Positions 23,055-34,579 of a stretch of 64,000 bases of DNA are shown piece after piece; position 1 is the stretch's first letter, and the number at the start of each line of letters is the position of its first letter. The notes under the pieces are model-generated. The model was given only the letters and a program-made list of their open reading frames with translations, did not search any database and was not told the origin of the DNA. The DNA lies in the NCBI RefSeq assembly GCF_040802235.1, contig NC_133158.1, positions 166,133,401-166,197,400 on the forward strand. The letters are read 5' to 3'. Source of the DNA: Manis javanica. Lineage: Eukaryota > Chordata > Mammalia > Pholidota > Manidae. The translations under genes and the position numbers were made by a program.

Positions 23055-23520
23055 TTGGGTTTTTCTTCGGGGCCACTGAGGGAAAACAGCCTAAAAAGGC
23101 CTGTGTGGGTACCTCAGTGGCCCCTCACCAAAGAAAAGAAGGAAGCAGCCCACACTTTAGTACAAGAACAGATAGCAGCTGGTCACCTCCAGCCCTCTAC
23201 CTCGCCATGGAACACACCTATTTTTGTAATTAGGAAAAAGTATCAAAGACTGTTTCTTCTCCATCCCGCTTCACCCCAGAGACTGTCAAAGGTTTACTGC
23301 CACAGGGCATGGCTAATAGCCCCACCATGTGTATGTAAAGAAGGCCTTACAAACTGTCAGGAAACAGTTTCCCCTGATAATCATCTATCATTATATGGAT
23401 GACATCCTTTTGTGTCATGAGAGCAGCAGGGAGCTAGAGACAACCCTCAGGGTCAGAGTATGGTGGAACGCACTCACCTCACCCTCAAGAATGCCTTATA
23501 TAAACAAAAAGGGGGAATAG
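23055..23520 (+). pseudogene. Reverse-transcriptase remnant of the provirus
   Basis: The remnant of the retroviral RT that would copy genomic RNA into DNA is broken. The first part carries the class II RT opening ([13 protein letters not shown], then [16 protein letters not shown]). The middle of the fingers/palm is then deleted. [12 protein letters not shown] (23297-23332) follows in another frame, and the catalytic YMDD at 23392-23403 in a third. Thumb, connection and RNase H are missing; after [17 protein letters not shown] the frame runs into unrelated pol sequence. Frameshifts and deletions rule out activity. Assignment to class II rests on the motif wording. Confidence 0.88.
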
Positions 23521-23585
23521 GAGAAGACTTTAGATCCCCCTGAGACAAATTAAACATCATATTATTCATTTTAAACTTTTTAACA

Positions 23586-23817
23586 TTGGACAAAAATGGC
23601 CGCAGTACAGCAGAGTGGCACGGCCAACAATCCAATCCAAAACACATGCCTAAAGTTTTGTGGAAGGATGTGTTGGAAGGAACATGGAAAGGCCCGGACC
23701 CAGTGATAATCTGGACCCGAGGCTCAGTTTGTGTTTTTCCACAGGACCAGCAGAACCCCGTTTGGGTGCCTGAACGTCTGATACGCAGAGTGGAAAACCC
23801 CAGAGCGGAGGTACAAG
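23586..23817 (+). pseudogene. Integrase C-terminal remnant of the provirus
   Basis: The open frame from 23586 contains VLWKDVLEGTWKGPDPVI, then a WTRG..CVFPQDQQNPVWVPERLIRRV stretch. These have the pattern of the SH3-like DNA-binding C-terminal domain of betaretroviral integrases. The zinc-binding and catalytic core domains are absent, so it cannot integrate DNA. The end of the frame overlaps the start of the env remnant, as is usual between pol and env in class II elements. Confidence 0.75.
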
Positions 23818-23997
23818 ATGATCGCACTGCTTCTGCTCCTGCCCTGGATCCTACAGCAGGCAACGGCGGAGCCGAGCTGCAGCTGCAGCCACTGCCGCGC
23901 TGACTATCACCATTCCTACGGCAGAGACGCTGAATGGTCTGTCCCAGGCCACTGCCTCGGCAATGACAACGCAGAACATCATCAACGGCCATTTTAA
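23818..23997 (+). pseudogene. Env signal-peptide remnant
   Basis: The short frame opens MIALLLLLPWILQQATA, a clear hydrophobic signal peptide with a plausible cleavage after ATA. It then enters sequence belonging to env in another frame and stops at 23995-23997. The surface subunit that should follow is essentially gone. It overlaps the integrase tail. At 59 codons it is a leftover, not a functional glycoprotein. Confidence 0.7.
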
Positions 23998-24324
23998 GAA
24001 TGGGATGGCCTTGGTCAACCAACGCATGAACCTTCTTCAAGAACAATTTGACCTCTTGGGGGAGGTTTTGTCTGTGGGCTGCGTATATGAGGGTGTATTA
24101 CTGGTATTCCTTCTCATAATTATTCTAAAGCTGCCAACTTGTCCAGACAGTTAGGCAAGATGTTAAACGCCACCAAAGCCTGGTCAGGTGTAGGTGTCAT
24201 AGGAATATTGCTAATTGTGGGCCTCTCCTGCTTGGGAGGAAAGTCTGTTACAAAAACAGCAACGGGGAGAACAGAAGGTCCTGTTGCAGGCCATGGCAGC
24301 GCTAAAGGAAGGCATCTCCCCTAG
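23879..24324 (+). pseudogene. Env transmembrane-subunit remnant
   Basis: In the frame used by 23963-24154 there is a TAALTITI-type fusion-peptide-like region, then a heptad-rich stretch (NGMALVNQRMNLLQEQFDLL), then a hydrophobic LLVFLLIIIL segment and a stop. A second frame (24139-24324) carries a further juxtamembrane and membrane-spanning segment (WSGVGVIGILLIVGLSC) with a basic tail. The ectodomain between the heptads and the anchor is rearranged, and the protein is split across frames. It is a relic of the TM subunit that anchored env in the membrane. Confidence 0.7.
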
Positions 24325-24504
24325 AGTATGGCTTAATATGCTGGATCAGTAGTCAAGGACGGGTAAGATCGGGAGCTGCGCATATCAACCTAAGACAGGG
24401 CGCAGACCTAAGCTGTCTGTTGCCTGAGGACGGGTAAGAATGCCGCAGACTCCGGACGACCTAAGACAGGCATGATCCCGACAGCACTTTGGTTATAAAA
24501 CAAT

Positions 24505-24515
24505 AAAGGGGGAGA
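24505..24515 (+). other. Polypurine tract of the provirus
   Basis: AAAGGGGGAGA directly abuts the 3' LTR. It would prime plus-strand synthesis in the retroviral cycle and fixes the 3' LTR boundary. Confidence 0.9.
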
Positions 24516-24877
24516 TGTGGGGGCCCGACCTATGGCCGACGCTGAGCCCCACTCTAGCTGAACAACGCCGTAAAGATGGCGCCCATTTCCTGCTCACCAC
24601 CCTTTCCCCTCTTCCCTGTTGGGGATTGGCCCAGCAGACTTCCATACCCGTGCACAGCTCGTGCTGCCCGCTTAGAGTGGCGCATGACACCTATCCGCTT
24701 AAAGGTCACGCATGATACTGTCCCGGATTGGTTGGGTGACTGAATATAAGGGAGCCCGCCGGGAGGGAGAAAAGCTTCCCGACAACTGCTGTAACTACCG
24801 TGAGAAATTAGAGAATAAAGCCTAGAGAAGAATCAAGACCTTGGGCGTGTTGCTTCGGTCCCTGAAGGGTCGCGACA
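24516..24877 (+). repeat. 3' LTR of the provirus
   Basis: It is 362 bp, starting TGTGGGGGCC and ending GCGACA, with ATATAAG at 24744-24750 and AATAAA at 24814-24819. By hand count it differs from the 5' LTR at 11 substitutions and no indels. Confidence 0.93.
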
Positions 24878-24882
24878 CCAGG
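24878..24882. repeat. Right target-site duplication of the provirus
   Basis: CCAGG is identical to 22162-22166. Confidence 0.88.
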
Positions 24883-25074
24883 ATGGTATGAGCCTGAGTA
24901 GACGGGGTGAGGATATCAAGGGCCTTGTTTATGGGGATAGTTCAGGACTTACCCAGATACTCTTCCCCATTAAAATGTCTTCCCATCTGGTCTTAAGGTG
25001 GCTGATCATACCTCAATATTTGATCCCTTAATATAGTACAGTTTGCCCTGATTAAGACCAGTCCTACTCTTAAA

Positions 25075-25815
25075 CATGTGAAAAGAGGCTCAATTCACTC
25101 ATGTTAAGGGAAACACAAAGCAAAACACAAGGATATACTATTTTTTCACCTAGCAGATTGGCCAGGATAAAAAATAATTAAGTACAAACTGTATGAACAA
25201 GGTACAGAAAACAGGGTGGTGGGAATTTAATTAGTACACCTCCATAAAAGAGAAACTGACAGTGTCTATCAGAACTTTAATTGTGGATATCCTCTGACTT
25301 AATCCTAGTGTTTAGCTGACAGATATACACAGTGAAAAATGAAGTATGTAAAAGAGTATTCATTGCAATAGTGTTTTATAAAAGAAAAAATTGGAAATAA
25401 CCTAAATGTCCATTAATAGAGAATGAATTATAATTTCAATAGAGTCATAAAGTAGTGATGTAACTTCAATAGCAGACAGCCACTAAAAATAATAAGGCAG
25501 ATCTATATATACAGAGAAGGATCTCCAAGATAATTGTTAAGGTACAAAAAAGAAAAGCATGGGAATGTAATGTATAACATGGTGAACTCTTGTTAATAGA
25601 CCATACTGCATATTTGCAAATAGCTGGGAGAGTAGATCTTCAAAATTCTCATCTTAAGAAAAAAAATGTGTAACTGTGTATGGTGAGGGGTGTTAACTGG
25701 ACTTACTGTGGTGATCATTTTGCAATACATATAAAAATCAAAGCATTACGTTGAACACCTGAAACTAATACAAATATTATGTCAATTGTACCTTAAAAAC
25801 TGAAACAATAAATAA
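25075..25815 (+). mobile_element. Old LINE-1 3' part
   Basis: It contains 'cctaaatgtccattaataga', later GGTGTTAACTGGACTTACTG and 'cacctgaaactaatacaaat', and ends 'tcaattgtaccttaaaaact'. This is the sense-strand ORF2 end and 3' UTR of an L1M element. It is heavily diverged with no open frame. Confidence 0.82.
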
Positions 25816-26526
25816 TTTTTGGAAAGCAAAGTGATAACAGTTTTTTTAGCACACTGCTATTTCTGTGGTGGAAAAACTCGATGTATTTGCTCAGTTATAT
25901 ATTTAGAAATGTACAGATACTTTTTGAGGGTTGTATAAGAAATTAGTAACAGTTGTGGCCTGCAAAGAAAGGAACTGTGAATTGTAGGGAGAAGGGAGAC
26001 CTTACCTTTCACAGTACACTATTTTGTACCTTTAGAATTTTTATGATATATCTATATTACCACTGAATAAAACTAAATGGAATATCTAACAGCTTCTATT
26101 TAAGTGTGGAATTTCTTCTGACCACAACTCCACAGAGCTGCTTCTGCCTACACTTCATAGTATAGCTCTTTCCTGCTGCTGTGACTCTCTCTCTTTGCTC
26201 CCTAGAGAGTCACAGTTACCCTCTTTCCACTTAAAAATGGAAGAGAAAATTTTATATGTTTGTTTATTTGATTAAGAACACAATCTGGATTTACCAATTT
26301 TTACGTTTCAAGGATTTTGATTTTATTCCCAAGATTTTGTCCCGTTTTCATTCAGTTTCTTAAAAAAGCATTTACACTGAAAAAGCAAAAGTCTCCTATT
26401 CTTTCTCTAATTTTTTTTGACATTTTCTTCAACTGTCCATTTAAGTTCAGAATTAGAAAAAAAAAATCAAAACATCTGATGCAATGTGCCCTCTATTGGT
26501 TAAAAAAAACACACTATTCTTTCACC
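25816..26526. other. Intergenic, nothing recognised
   Basis: AT-rich DNA; the 108-codon frame at 26317-26643 runs into the antisense of the RPS6 pseudogene tail and is not a gene. Confidence 0.4.
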
Positions 26527-26539
26527 AGCCCATTTTCTT
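26527..26539. repeat. Left flank duplication of the RPS6 retrocopy
   Basis: AGCCCATTTTCTT here matches AGCCCTTCATTTTCTT at 27384-27399 apart from a three-base indel. This is consistent with an aged target-site duplication. Confidence 0.7.
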
Positions 26540-27383
<844 letters not shown>

Positions 27384-27399
27384 AGCCCTTCATTTTCTT
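27384..27399. repeat. Right flank duplication of the RPS6 retrocopy
   Basis: AGCCCTTCATTTTCTT, followed by AAAAA. In the pseudogene's orientation the nick site reads TT/AAGAAA, an acceptable L1 endonuclease target. Confidence 0.7.
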
Positions 27400-27486
27400 A
27401 AAAATCAAGAACTCCTGTATTTTAAAAATCTGAGTGAGAACTCTTAAGTTTTAAAGTGAAAAACAGAAGCCATGGGAAACATAAAC

Positions 27487-27852
27487 ATAGTAGGTGTCTA
27501 AGTCCATTCCAGCTGCTATCACAGAAAACACCACAGATGGGGTGGCTTAAACAAGAAGTATTTCTTTCTTTGGGAAAGTCCTAGTTCAAGGAGCCAAAAG
27601 ATTTGGTATCTGGTGAACACTCACTTCCTAGTTCGTAAGTGGTTGTCTATTTGCTTGCTGTGTCCTCATATTGCAGAAAGAGTGAAGGAGGTCTGTCAGG
27701 TCTCTTTCTCAAAGGCCACTAATCCCATTCATGAGGGCTCCATCCTTATGTCCTAATCACCTCCCAAAGGCCCCACCTCCTGATAGCATCACACCGAGGA
27801 TTAGGATTTCAACATACAAATCTTAGGGGGACACAAACATTCAGCCCATTAG
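27487..27852 (-). mobile_element. MaLR-type LTR (MLT1-like)
   Basis: 'gtccattccagctgctatca', 'gggtggcttaaacaagaagt', 'ccactaatcccattcatgag', 'aatcacctcccaaaggcccc' and 'aggatttcaacatacaaatc' form the reverse of a mammalian apparent LTR. I infer MLT1 from the TTATAGCAGC-type 3' terminus. It is diverged but full-length-looking. Confidence 0.75.
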
Positions 27853-28800
27853 AGTAGGTACATTTCTTAAATCAGAAACAAATGGTAACTAAAGAGGATA
27901 ATGATCAATAATGTATTTAATTTTCTTTGCTATCCAAGTTTCTGGACCCAAATAGACTGATCAAATTCGACTTTCCAATGTCTAGATTTAATTATATGGA
28001 TAATTTAATTGAATTGGAAGTGGAAAACTAAACTATAATTTTAATTTTCCCATGAAAGAAACAAAGCATGCATCATAAAGTAAACAGACATTGGGATTAG
28101 TTAATGAAAGAATGTTTGGTTTTAGTAAATGATCTAAGAACAAAATTCATAGCAATTTTTCAAAATGTGTCACAGAATGTGATGGTCAAGGTCTTTCATT
28201 TACAAAGTGTCCTTGGGCCTGGTCACAGTGAACTGGGGTCTCTCTGAAGAGGTCTGGAAGCCTCTGGAGAACTGGAATTTGGTCTTCTGAGAAGATCACT
28301 TTTTCCATCAGGACTGAAACTCTAGCTCAATGTAGGATGAGTTATGGCCATCTTGATAAAGTGACTGACAATTCCACCCAGGTCAGTGGTGAGAAAATAG
28401 AACAGGTGTGGACTGCTTTTCAGGGAATAACATCAAGTTCCCATGCCTGTTGCCTTTGGACTCTGGCAAAAAAGCACAGGATATTAACATGCCACATTTT
28501 CTTGGATTTACCACCTGTGAAAGAGGCCGTTACACAGAGACGTGACCCTTAAATATGACTTTGTCCCTGAGCTAGCCCTTTCCTTTCTTTGGCTCTAATT
28601 TTTTCTGAAGTTGACAGTTCTTTAATGTTTTATGATGCAAAGGAACTGGTGCAGGAAGAGATGGAAGAGATGAAGGAGCTAGCATATCTAACTTTTCCTT
28701 CCTGGACTCCAGATACAGAGGTTTCAAATAATAGCACTTTTCATTTCAGTGTAGACTGTCAGTGTTGGTGGGCGAAGGATTTCTTTCATCATTGATTTAT
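27853..28800. other. Intergenic, nothing recognised
   Basis: Small open frames at 28337-28552 and 28589-28795 were read and have no recognisable domain. No repeat was assigned. Confidence 0.4.
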
Positions 28801-30540
28801 TCATGAAATAATTTATTATCTCCTCTTCCCTTATCTGCTTCCCTTTAAGACTTCCCCCACAGGCAACTATTATAATGTGTTTAATGTGTATCTGTTTGTA
28901 TGTTTCTTGCAAAATGTATATTACTGTTTTGAGTGTACTTTTTAATTGAATGGGCTGTATTATATAGCTTATTCTATCCCTTTTCTTCAGCATATGCCTT
29001 TGAGATCTCTTTATATTGTTATGTGTACTTTGAATCCATTGCTTTTAACTGTTGCATAATACTCCATGGTGTTTATCTATTACTTTAACAACTACTTGCC
29101 AACTGATGGATATCCCTCCAATTGTCTCAGACTCCCTGCTACCACAAATAATGCTATCTCCTAATGAGAAAATGTATTCGGGATATATATACTCAGGGAC
29201 AGAATTGCTGCATCATAGAATATGAATGTATTTGACAATAGTACCAGTACCAGATGGTCCTCTAGAATGGATGAACTAATCTATACCTCCCATAGCAGAT
29301 GGCAAAAAAAGTTAACAAATTCTTTGTAGCAATTCCCATCAAAAGGTAGGACCTATTTCCCTTCCCCTTCAATCTGATTTGACCTCATGAATTGCTTTGT
29401 GAAACGTGGCAGAAAATACGATATTTGAATTCTGAGCCTGGGCCTCAAGAGATCTTGCAACTCCTATAGTTGAGCTGGGAGCCCTTCCACCATCATGTCA
29501 ACAAGGCCAGGCTAGCCTGCTGGTGGATGAAAACCATGTGGAGAGAGAACTCAGGTGCCTCAGCCACCTTAGCTGAGGCCCCAGATATGTAAGTGAGTAG
29601 AGAGCAGTCAGACCAGAAGATTGGGCTGCTCAGCACAGCCCAGTCCAAATTGCTAACCCACAGTATTGTTATTTAAATTAAATGGTTGTTGTTTTAAGCC
29701 ACTAAGTATTGGGTGTTTTAGTTAGACAGCAATAGATAAATGATCAGCAGTGTGTGATATATCTTATATCCCCACCAACAGTTGGCATTATCCAGTTTTC
29801 TAATTTTTACCCATCTTCTAGATATAAAGTGTTATCTTATTTAATTTGAATTTCTTTAGGGTTACAAGTGAAACTACTTTATATGCTTGGTGGACTTTAG
29901 GCTTCCTCTTTTTAAATTGCCTGTTCATATCCTTTGCCCATTTTTCCTGTGAATTTGTTGTATTTTTCTTTATGATGTGTAGTTCATGTATATTCTAGAT
30001 ATCAATACTTTTTCATTTTTAGACACTACAAATATCTTCTACTGTTGTGTAGTCTATTACTTTTATCCATGTTGGCCTTTGTTGAATAAAACATCTTAAT
30101 TTTGTATGGAATTAAATGCATCAACTTTTTGCCTTATGGTCTGTGCTTGAGAAATTTTAAGAAATGCTTCCCAACTCCTAGGGTCACAAAGACACCCTCT
30201 AACGATTTCTTCCATTAACTTTAGAGCTTTCCCTTAGACAATCAGATCCTTCATCTTGAAACCATCCCACTATTTTAGAAGGTGAAAAGGGACTTTTGTA
30301 TCACAGACACATGACCCTGATCTGGTGCATGGTGTGTTGGTAGAGACCAGGTTTCCTTTTTCCTCAGTGAGTCAGTTTTTCCAGCACCACCTATTGAGCA
30401 AGTCACGCTTCCCACCATTGACCCATGGTGAAACCTTTGTCGTACATTAAGGTCCCTGGGCAAATGGGTCTATGTTAGAGATCTCTCATCTATTCCATTC
30501 AATAATCTGTTCGTTCTTATGCTTTAACACTGTTTTTGTT
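28801..30540 (-). mobile_element. Old LINE-1 ORF2 part, split by another repeat
   Basis: The left piece has 'cataatactccatggtgttt' and 'gacagaattgctgcatcata'. The right piece (from about 29750) has 'ccccaccaacagttggcatt', 'tcctttgcccatttttcctg' and 'agctttcccttagacaatca'. All are antisense L1 ORF2 landmarks in order. A separate repeat (about 29310-29748) lies between. No usable frame survives. Confidence 0.75.
29310..29748 (+). mobile_element. Ancient interspersed repeat, probably LTR-type, inserted in an L1
   Basis: 'ttccccttcaatctgatttg', 'cctcaagagatcttgcaact', 'gcctgctggtggatgaaaac', 'cccagtccaaattgctaacc' and the end 'taagccactaagtattgggt' followed by a GTTAGACAGCAATAGATAA stretch belong to a widespread mammalian repeat. 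The 'aagccactaagt' ending is typical of MaLR/ERVL-like LTRs; the exact family is not certain. Confidence 0.6.
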
Positions 30541-32283
30541 TGTTGTTTTGTTTTTACTATGATAGGTTTGATATTTTACTCTCATGTTCTAGGTGTTTTG
30601 CTATGCACTTTTCCATTCCAGGTTTTCGCTGAATCCCCTTAGAAAACTGCAAGGTCTGTATTTTGATCTTTGTTTGTACACATAAGAAAACAGGCCCAGA
30701 AAATGTAATGTCATTGCCTAAAACTCATGTGCTATTAAATGGTGGATCTAGGTGGTAAACAAAGTCAGTCTGGCCAGAGAGCATGTGTTTCCTGTTCTAC
30801 AACATGTCCAGCTGTTACTTCGCAGTCTTGTTTTCCTTAAGCTTGCTAAAGAGTCCTGACCAGTTGGGAAAAGGAAAAAGTCATCAGACCTTATCACTAC
30901 TTTCTCAAATAACAGGACTAGTGCTACCAATGTTTGAAAACCCAGGTTCTAAGCTGTGTATTTAGGTCAGATGTGTTACAATTTTAAAAATACATCTCTA
31001 GGTGCTGGGAGTGATGTAGTGTTTTCTAATTATAGTATAAGTACTTTAATTCAACAGTAAAAAAAAAGGTCAGTGAGTCTAGGTCCTCACAATATAGGAG
31101 ACAGTATTGTTACCCACCTTCTTCCTTCTTTTTAGCAGAACCCAAATGATGTGCACCCTAGTCAGCCAGGTGCTCCATGTAGGCCAGTCATGCTCCTTTT
31201 ACTTCCCTTGCCGTCAGTGGGATGGGCATCAACCTGTTTCTGGTCAATGAGACATGAAGGGAAAGTCTGCTTGGGTGGCTTCTAGGGAATTTTTTTCTCA
31301 GTCTTTAGGAAGAAAGGAACACTTCTTCCTCTGGTGTGATATTGGGAGCCGTTGTAGCCATTTTGTGACAATATGGGGGAATTAGCCTGTGGGGCAGGCT
31401 GACCCACTGGACGTGGTAGAGCAGAGATGGAAAGAACCTGGATCTTGATGAGACTGAGCTGCTAAATTACAAAATTCTGCAGCAGTTTTACCTGTGAACT
31501 TCTTGATTGGTGAAATCATAAATTCTCCTTATAGTTTAAACCATAACAAGTGAGGACGCTTCTATCAATTGCAAGTAAAGATACCCTACATGTGCATTCT
31601 AAGATGTGTTTATAAATCCTCAAATGTCTCTATGTTGAGAATGTAAGCAACCTCTATGTGGGCTAAACATATCTTCTCCCTGCCCTGGTTCAGAACATGC
31701 ACGGGACATGTGGAAAAGAAAAGTGGATGTATACCACGGTTTCCATATTCCTGTCTACTCTCCTTCCCTTCTCATCTCCATGGAGCTTACTATCTACTAG
31801 GGAAGATAGAAAAACAGCAGTATCATGAAGACTTACCTGGGACTGAGTATAAAATACAAGGATAGTGCAAAAGAGTGAGGGACCAACTTATCTGGGATGC
31901 AGAGTGAAGACAGAATTGCAGGATCAGGGGTACAGGGGTGAAGGGGGTTGGGACATTGGTAGTGGACTGAGCATGTCAGAGGGAGCTTGGGGTTGGGTCT
32001 TATCTTGCATAGTCATGGAGGGAGGAGAGGTTCTGGGAGGAAACATGCACCAACTTGCCCGGAGGTGTGAGTTGGGGAGGGAGACTGGAATGGACAGGGC
32101 CCAGTTAGGGGAATGGGAACCTTGGTGTACCTGGTACCAGGGAGTCAGAGCAGGAGAGGCAGATAGTGAAGCCAAAAGGGGGACACATTTCCTGTTCCCC
32201 CAAAAAGGTAAGAGGAAAGAGGGCATCTTTTTATTTGTGAAGTGATGTGATGTATTCCCAAGTTAAAGAAAGTATGATAAAAC
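30541..32283. other. Intergenic, no confident gene; possible diverged repeats
   Basis: A 126-codon frame at 31865-32245 and its antisense partner are purine-rich composition effects. The part at about 31150-31560 reads like a diverged interspersed repeat but could not be assigned. Confidence 0.4.
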
Positions 32284-34269
32284 TCCTTTGTGACACATCA
32301 ACCAGAAGAGGACAAAAACCACATGATCATCTCCATAGATGCTAAAAAAGCATTTGACAAAATTCAACATCCATTCATGATAAAAACTCTCAACAAAATG
32401 GGTATAGAGGGCAAGTACCTCAACATAATAAAGGCCATATATGACAAACCCACAGCCAACATCATACTTGACAGTGAGAAGCTGAAAGCTTTTCACCTAA
32501 GATCGGGAACAAGACAGGGATGCCCACTCTCCCCACTGTTTTTCAACATAACACTGGAGGTGCTAGCCACAGTAATCAGACAAAACAAAGAAATACAAGG
32601 CATCCAGATTGGTAAAGAATAAGTCAAACTGTCACTATTTGAAGATGACATCATATTGTACATAAAAAATCCGAAAGACTCCACTCCAAATCTACTAGAA
32701 CTAATATTGAAATTCAGCAAAGTTGCAGGATACAAAATTAATACACAGAAATCTGTGGCTTTCCTATACACTAATGATGAACTAGCAGAAAGAGAAATCA
32801 GGAAAATAATTCCATTCACAATAGCATCAAAAAGAATAAAATACCTAGGAAGAAAACTAACCAAGGAACTAAAAGACCTATACCCTGAAAACTACAAGAC
32901 ACTCTTAAGAGAAATTAAAGAGGACACTAACAAATGGAAACTCATCCCATGCTCTTGGCTAGGAAGAATTAATATTGTCAAAATGGCCATCCTGCCTAAA
33001 GCAATCTACAGATTCAATGCAATCCCTATCAAAATACCAACAGCATGCTGATGGACAGTGACTGTAATGGGGTTTGTGGGGGGGACTTGGTGAAGGGGGG
33101 AGCCTAGTAAACATAATGTTCTTCATGTAATTGTAGATTAATGATAACAACAACAAAAGAATACCAACAGCATTCTTCAACAAACTGGAACAAATAGTTC
33201 TAAAATTCATATGGAACCACAAAAGACCCTGAATAGCCAAAGCAGTCCTGAGAAGGAAGAATAAAGCAGGGGGGATCTAGCTTCCCAACTTCAAGCTCTA
33301 CTACAAAGCCTCAGTAATCAAGACAATTTGGTACTGGCATAAAACAGAGCCACAGAGAACAGCATAGTCTCTAGACATTAACCCAAACATATATGGTCAA
33401 TTAATATATGATAAAGGAGCCATGGACATACAATGGGGTAATGACAGCCTCTTCAACAGCTGGTATTGGCAAAACTGGACAGCTACATGTAAGAGAATGA
33501 AACTAGATCATTGTCTAACCCCATACACAAAAGTAAATTAGAAATGGATCAAATACCTGAATGTAAGTCATGAAACCGTAAAACTCTTAGAAAAAAACAT
33601 AAGCAAAAATCTCTTGGACATAAACATGAGTGACTTCTTCATGACATATCTCCCCGGGCAAGGGAAACAAAAGCTAAAATGAACAAGTGGGACTATATCA
33701 AGATAAAAAGCTTCTGTACAGCAAAGGACACCATCAATAGAACAAAAAGGCACCCTACAGTATGGGAGAATATATTCATAAATGGGAGATCCAATAAAGG
33801 GTTGACATCCAAAATATATAAAGAGCTCAATTGACCCAGGAATTCCACTTCTAGGAATTTACCCAGTTTAAAAAAGACATATGTACCCCTATGTTTATTG
33901 CAGCACTATTTACAATAGCCAAGAAATGGAAGCAACCTAAGTGTCCATCAGTAGGTGAATGGATAAAGATGTGGTAAATATACACAATGGAATATTATTC
34001 AGCCATAAGAAGAAAACAAATCCTACCATTTGCAACAACATGGATGGAGCTAGAGGGTATTATGCTCAGTGTAATTAGCCAAGCGGAAAAAGACAAGTAT
34101 CAAATGATTTCACTCATCTGTGGAGTATAAGAACAAAGAAAAAAACTGAAGGAACAAAACAGCAGCCGACTCACAGAACCCAAGAATGGACTAACAGTTA
34201 CCAAAGGGAAAGGGACTGGCGAGGATGGGTGGGAAGGGAGGGATAAGGGGATAAAAAGGGGCATTACGA
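32284..34269 (+). mobile_element. Younger LINE-1, 5'-truncated, internally deleted, no 3' end
   Basis: Sense-strand ORF2 from within the reverse-transcriptase domain. The frame 32290-32622 has the [16 protein letters not shown] and [15 protein letters not shown] motifs, followed by a stop. The next frame begins after FEDD (32638-32649), where the RT active site of the sister copy at 41720-41731 reads FADD. A 113-bp L1 tail is inserted at 33047. At about 33832 roughly 340 bp are missing relative to the copy at 39666: 'aaagagctca' jumps straight to 'ttgacccagg'. The 3' UTR stops at about 34269 without a poly-A tail. It encodes nothing functional. Confidence 0.9.
33047..33159 (+). mobile_element. 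Nested 113-bp LINE-1 3'-end insertion
   Basis: It consists of only the last part of an L1 3' UTR (ACTGATGGACAGTGACTG-like start, GGGGGGACTTGG core, then 'attgtagattaatgata' and an AAC-rich tail). It is flanked by perfect 14-bp copies AATACCAACAGCAT at 33033-33046 and 33160-33173, the second being the continuing host ORF2. It is a clean retrotransposition product with extreme 5' truncation. Confidence 0.93.
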
Positions 34270-34579
34270 GGAAGACAGGAAGCCAATTTTAACCAGGTCT
34301 CAGAGGGGACATCCTCTCGTGTTTGCTGTATTCGGTTCGTTAGAAGTCCATCACCAGGGTGAACCTACACTTGAGGGAGGGGCTTACACGGGCATGGTTG
34401 CCAAGGGTTGGAGATCAGTGGGGGTCATCTTAGAAGCTTCATACCATCTTTCTAGCTATAGATGCCTTTTTTTAAGCACAGAGTTTCCTTCCTTGCTTTT
34501 GTCATGCCTCAGCGTATCTTGGAGCAACTTTCAAGTTAGTGCATATAGGCCTCCCTGGTTCCTCCAGCAGTGCGTAGCA
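34270..34579. other. Intergenic, nothing recognised
   Basis: Sequence after the abrupt L1 end. No match was recognised. Confidence 0.4.

Larger units (their letters stand above)
22167..24877 (+). mobile_element. Compact endogenous retrovirus, class II-like pol, extensively deleted
   Basis: This is a complete two-LTR provirus of about 2.7 kb. In order it has a 362-bp LTR, a primer-binding site, a leader with a 28-bp tandem array, RT pieces, an integrase C-terminus, a shortened env, a polypurine tract and a 362-bp LTR. gag and protease are not recognisable, and most of RT, RNase H, integrase and the env surface part are missing. The pol and env wording is betaretrovirus-like (class II), while the primer site fits tRNA-Phe. 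By my count the LTRs differ at 11 of 362 positions (about 3%), so insertion is fairly recent on a mammalian scale. Every coding remnant is frameshifted or truncated. The copy cannot encode a functional virus and may have been mobilised as a defective element. Confidence 0.92.

Noticed and set aside
23474-24046. 190-codon minus-strand frame across the provirus
   Set aside because: It is the antisense of the integrase and env relics and has no resemblance of its own.
31865-32245. 126-codon + strand frame with an antisense partner
   Set aside because: Purine-rich, glycine/glutamate-heavy low-complexity translation; no domain and no splice context.
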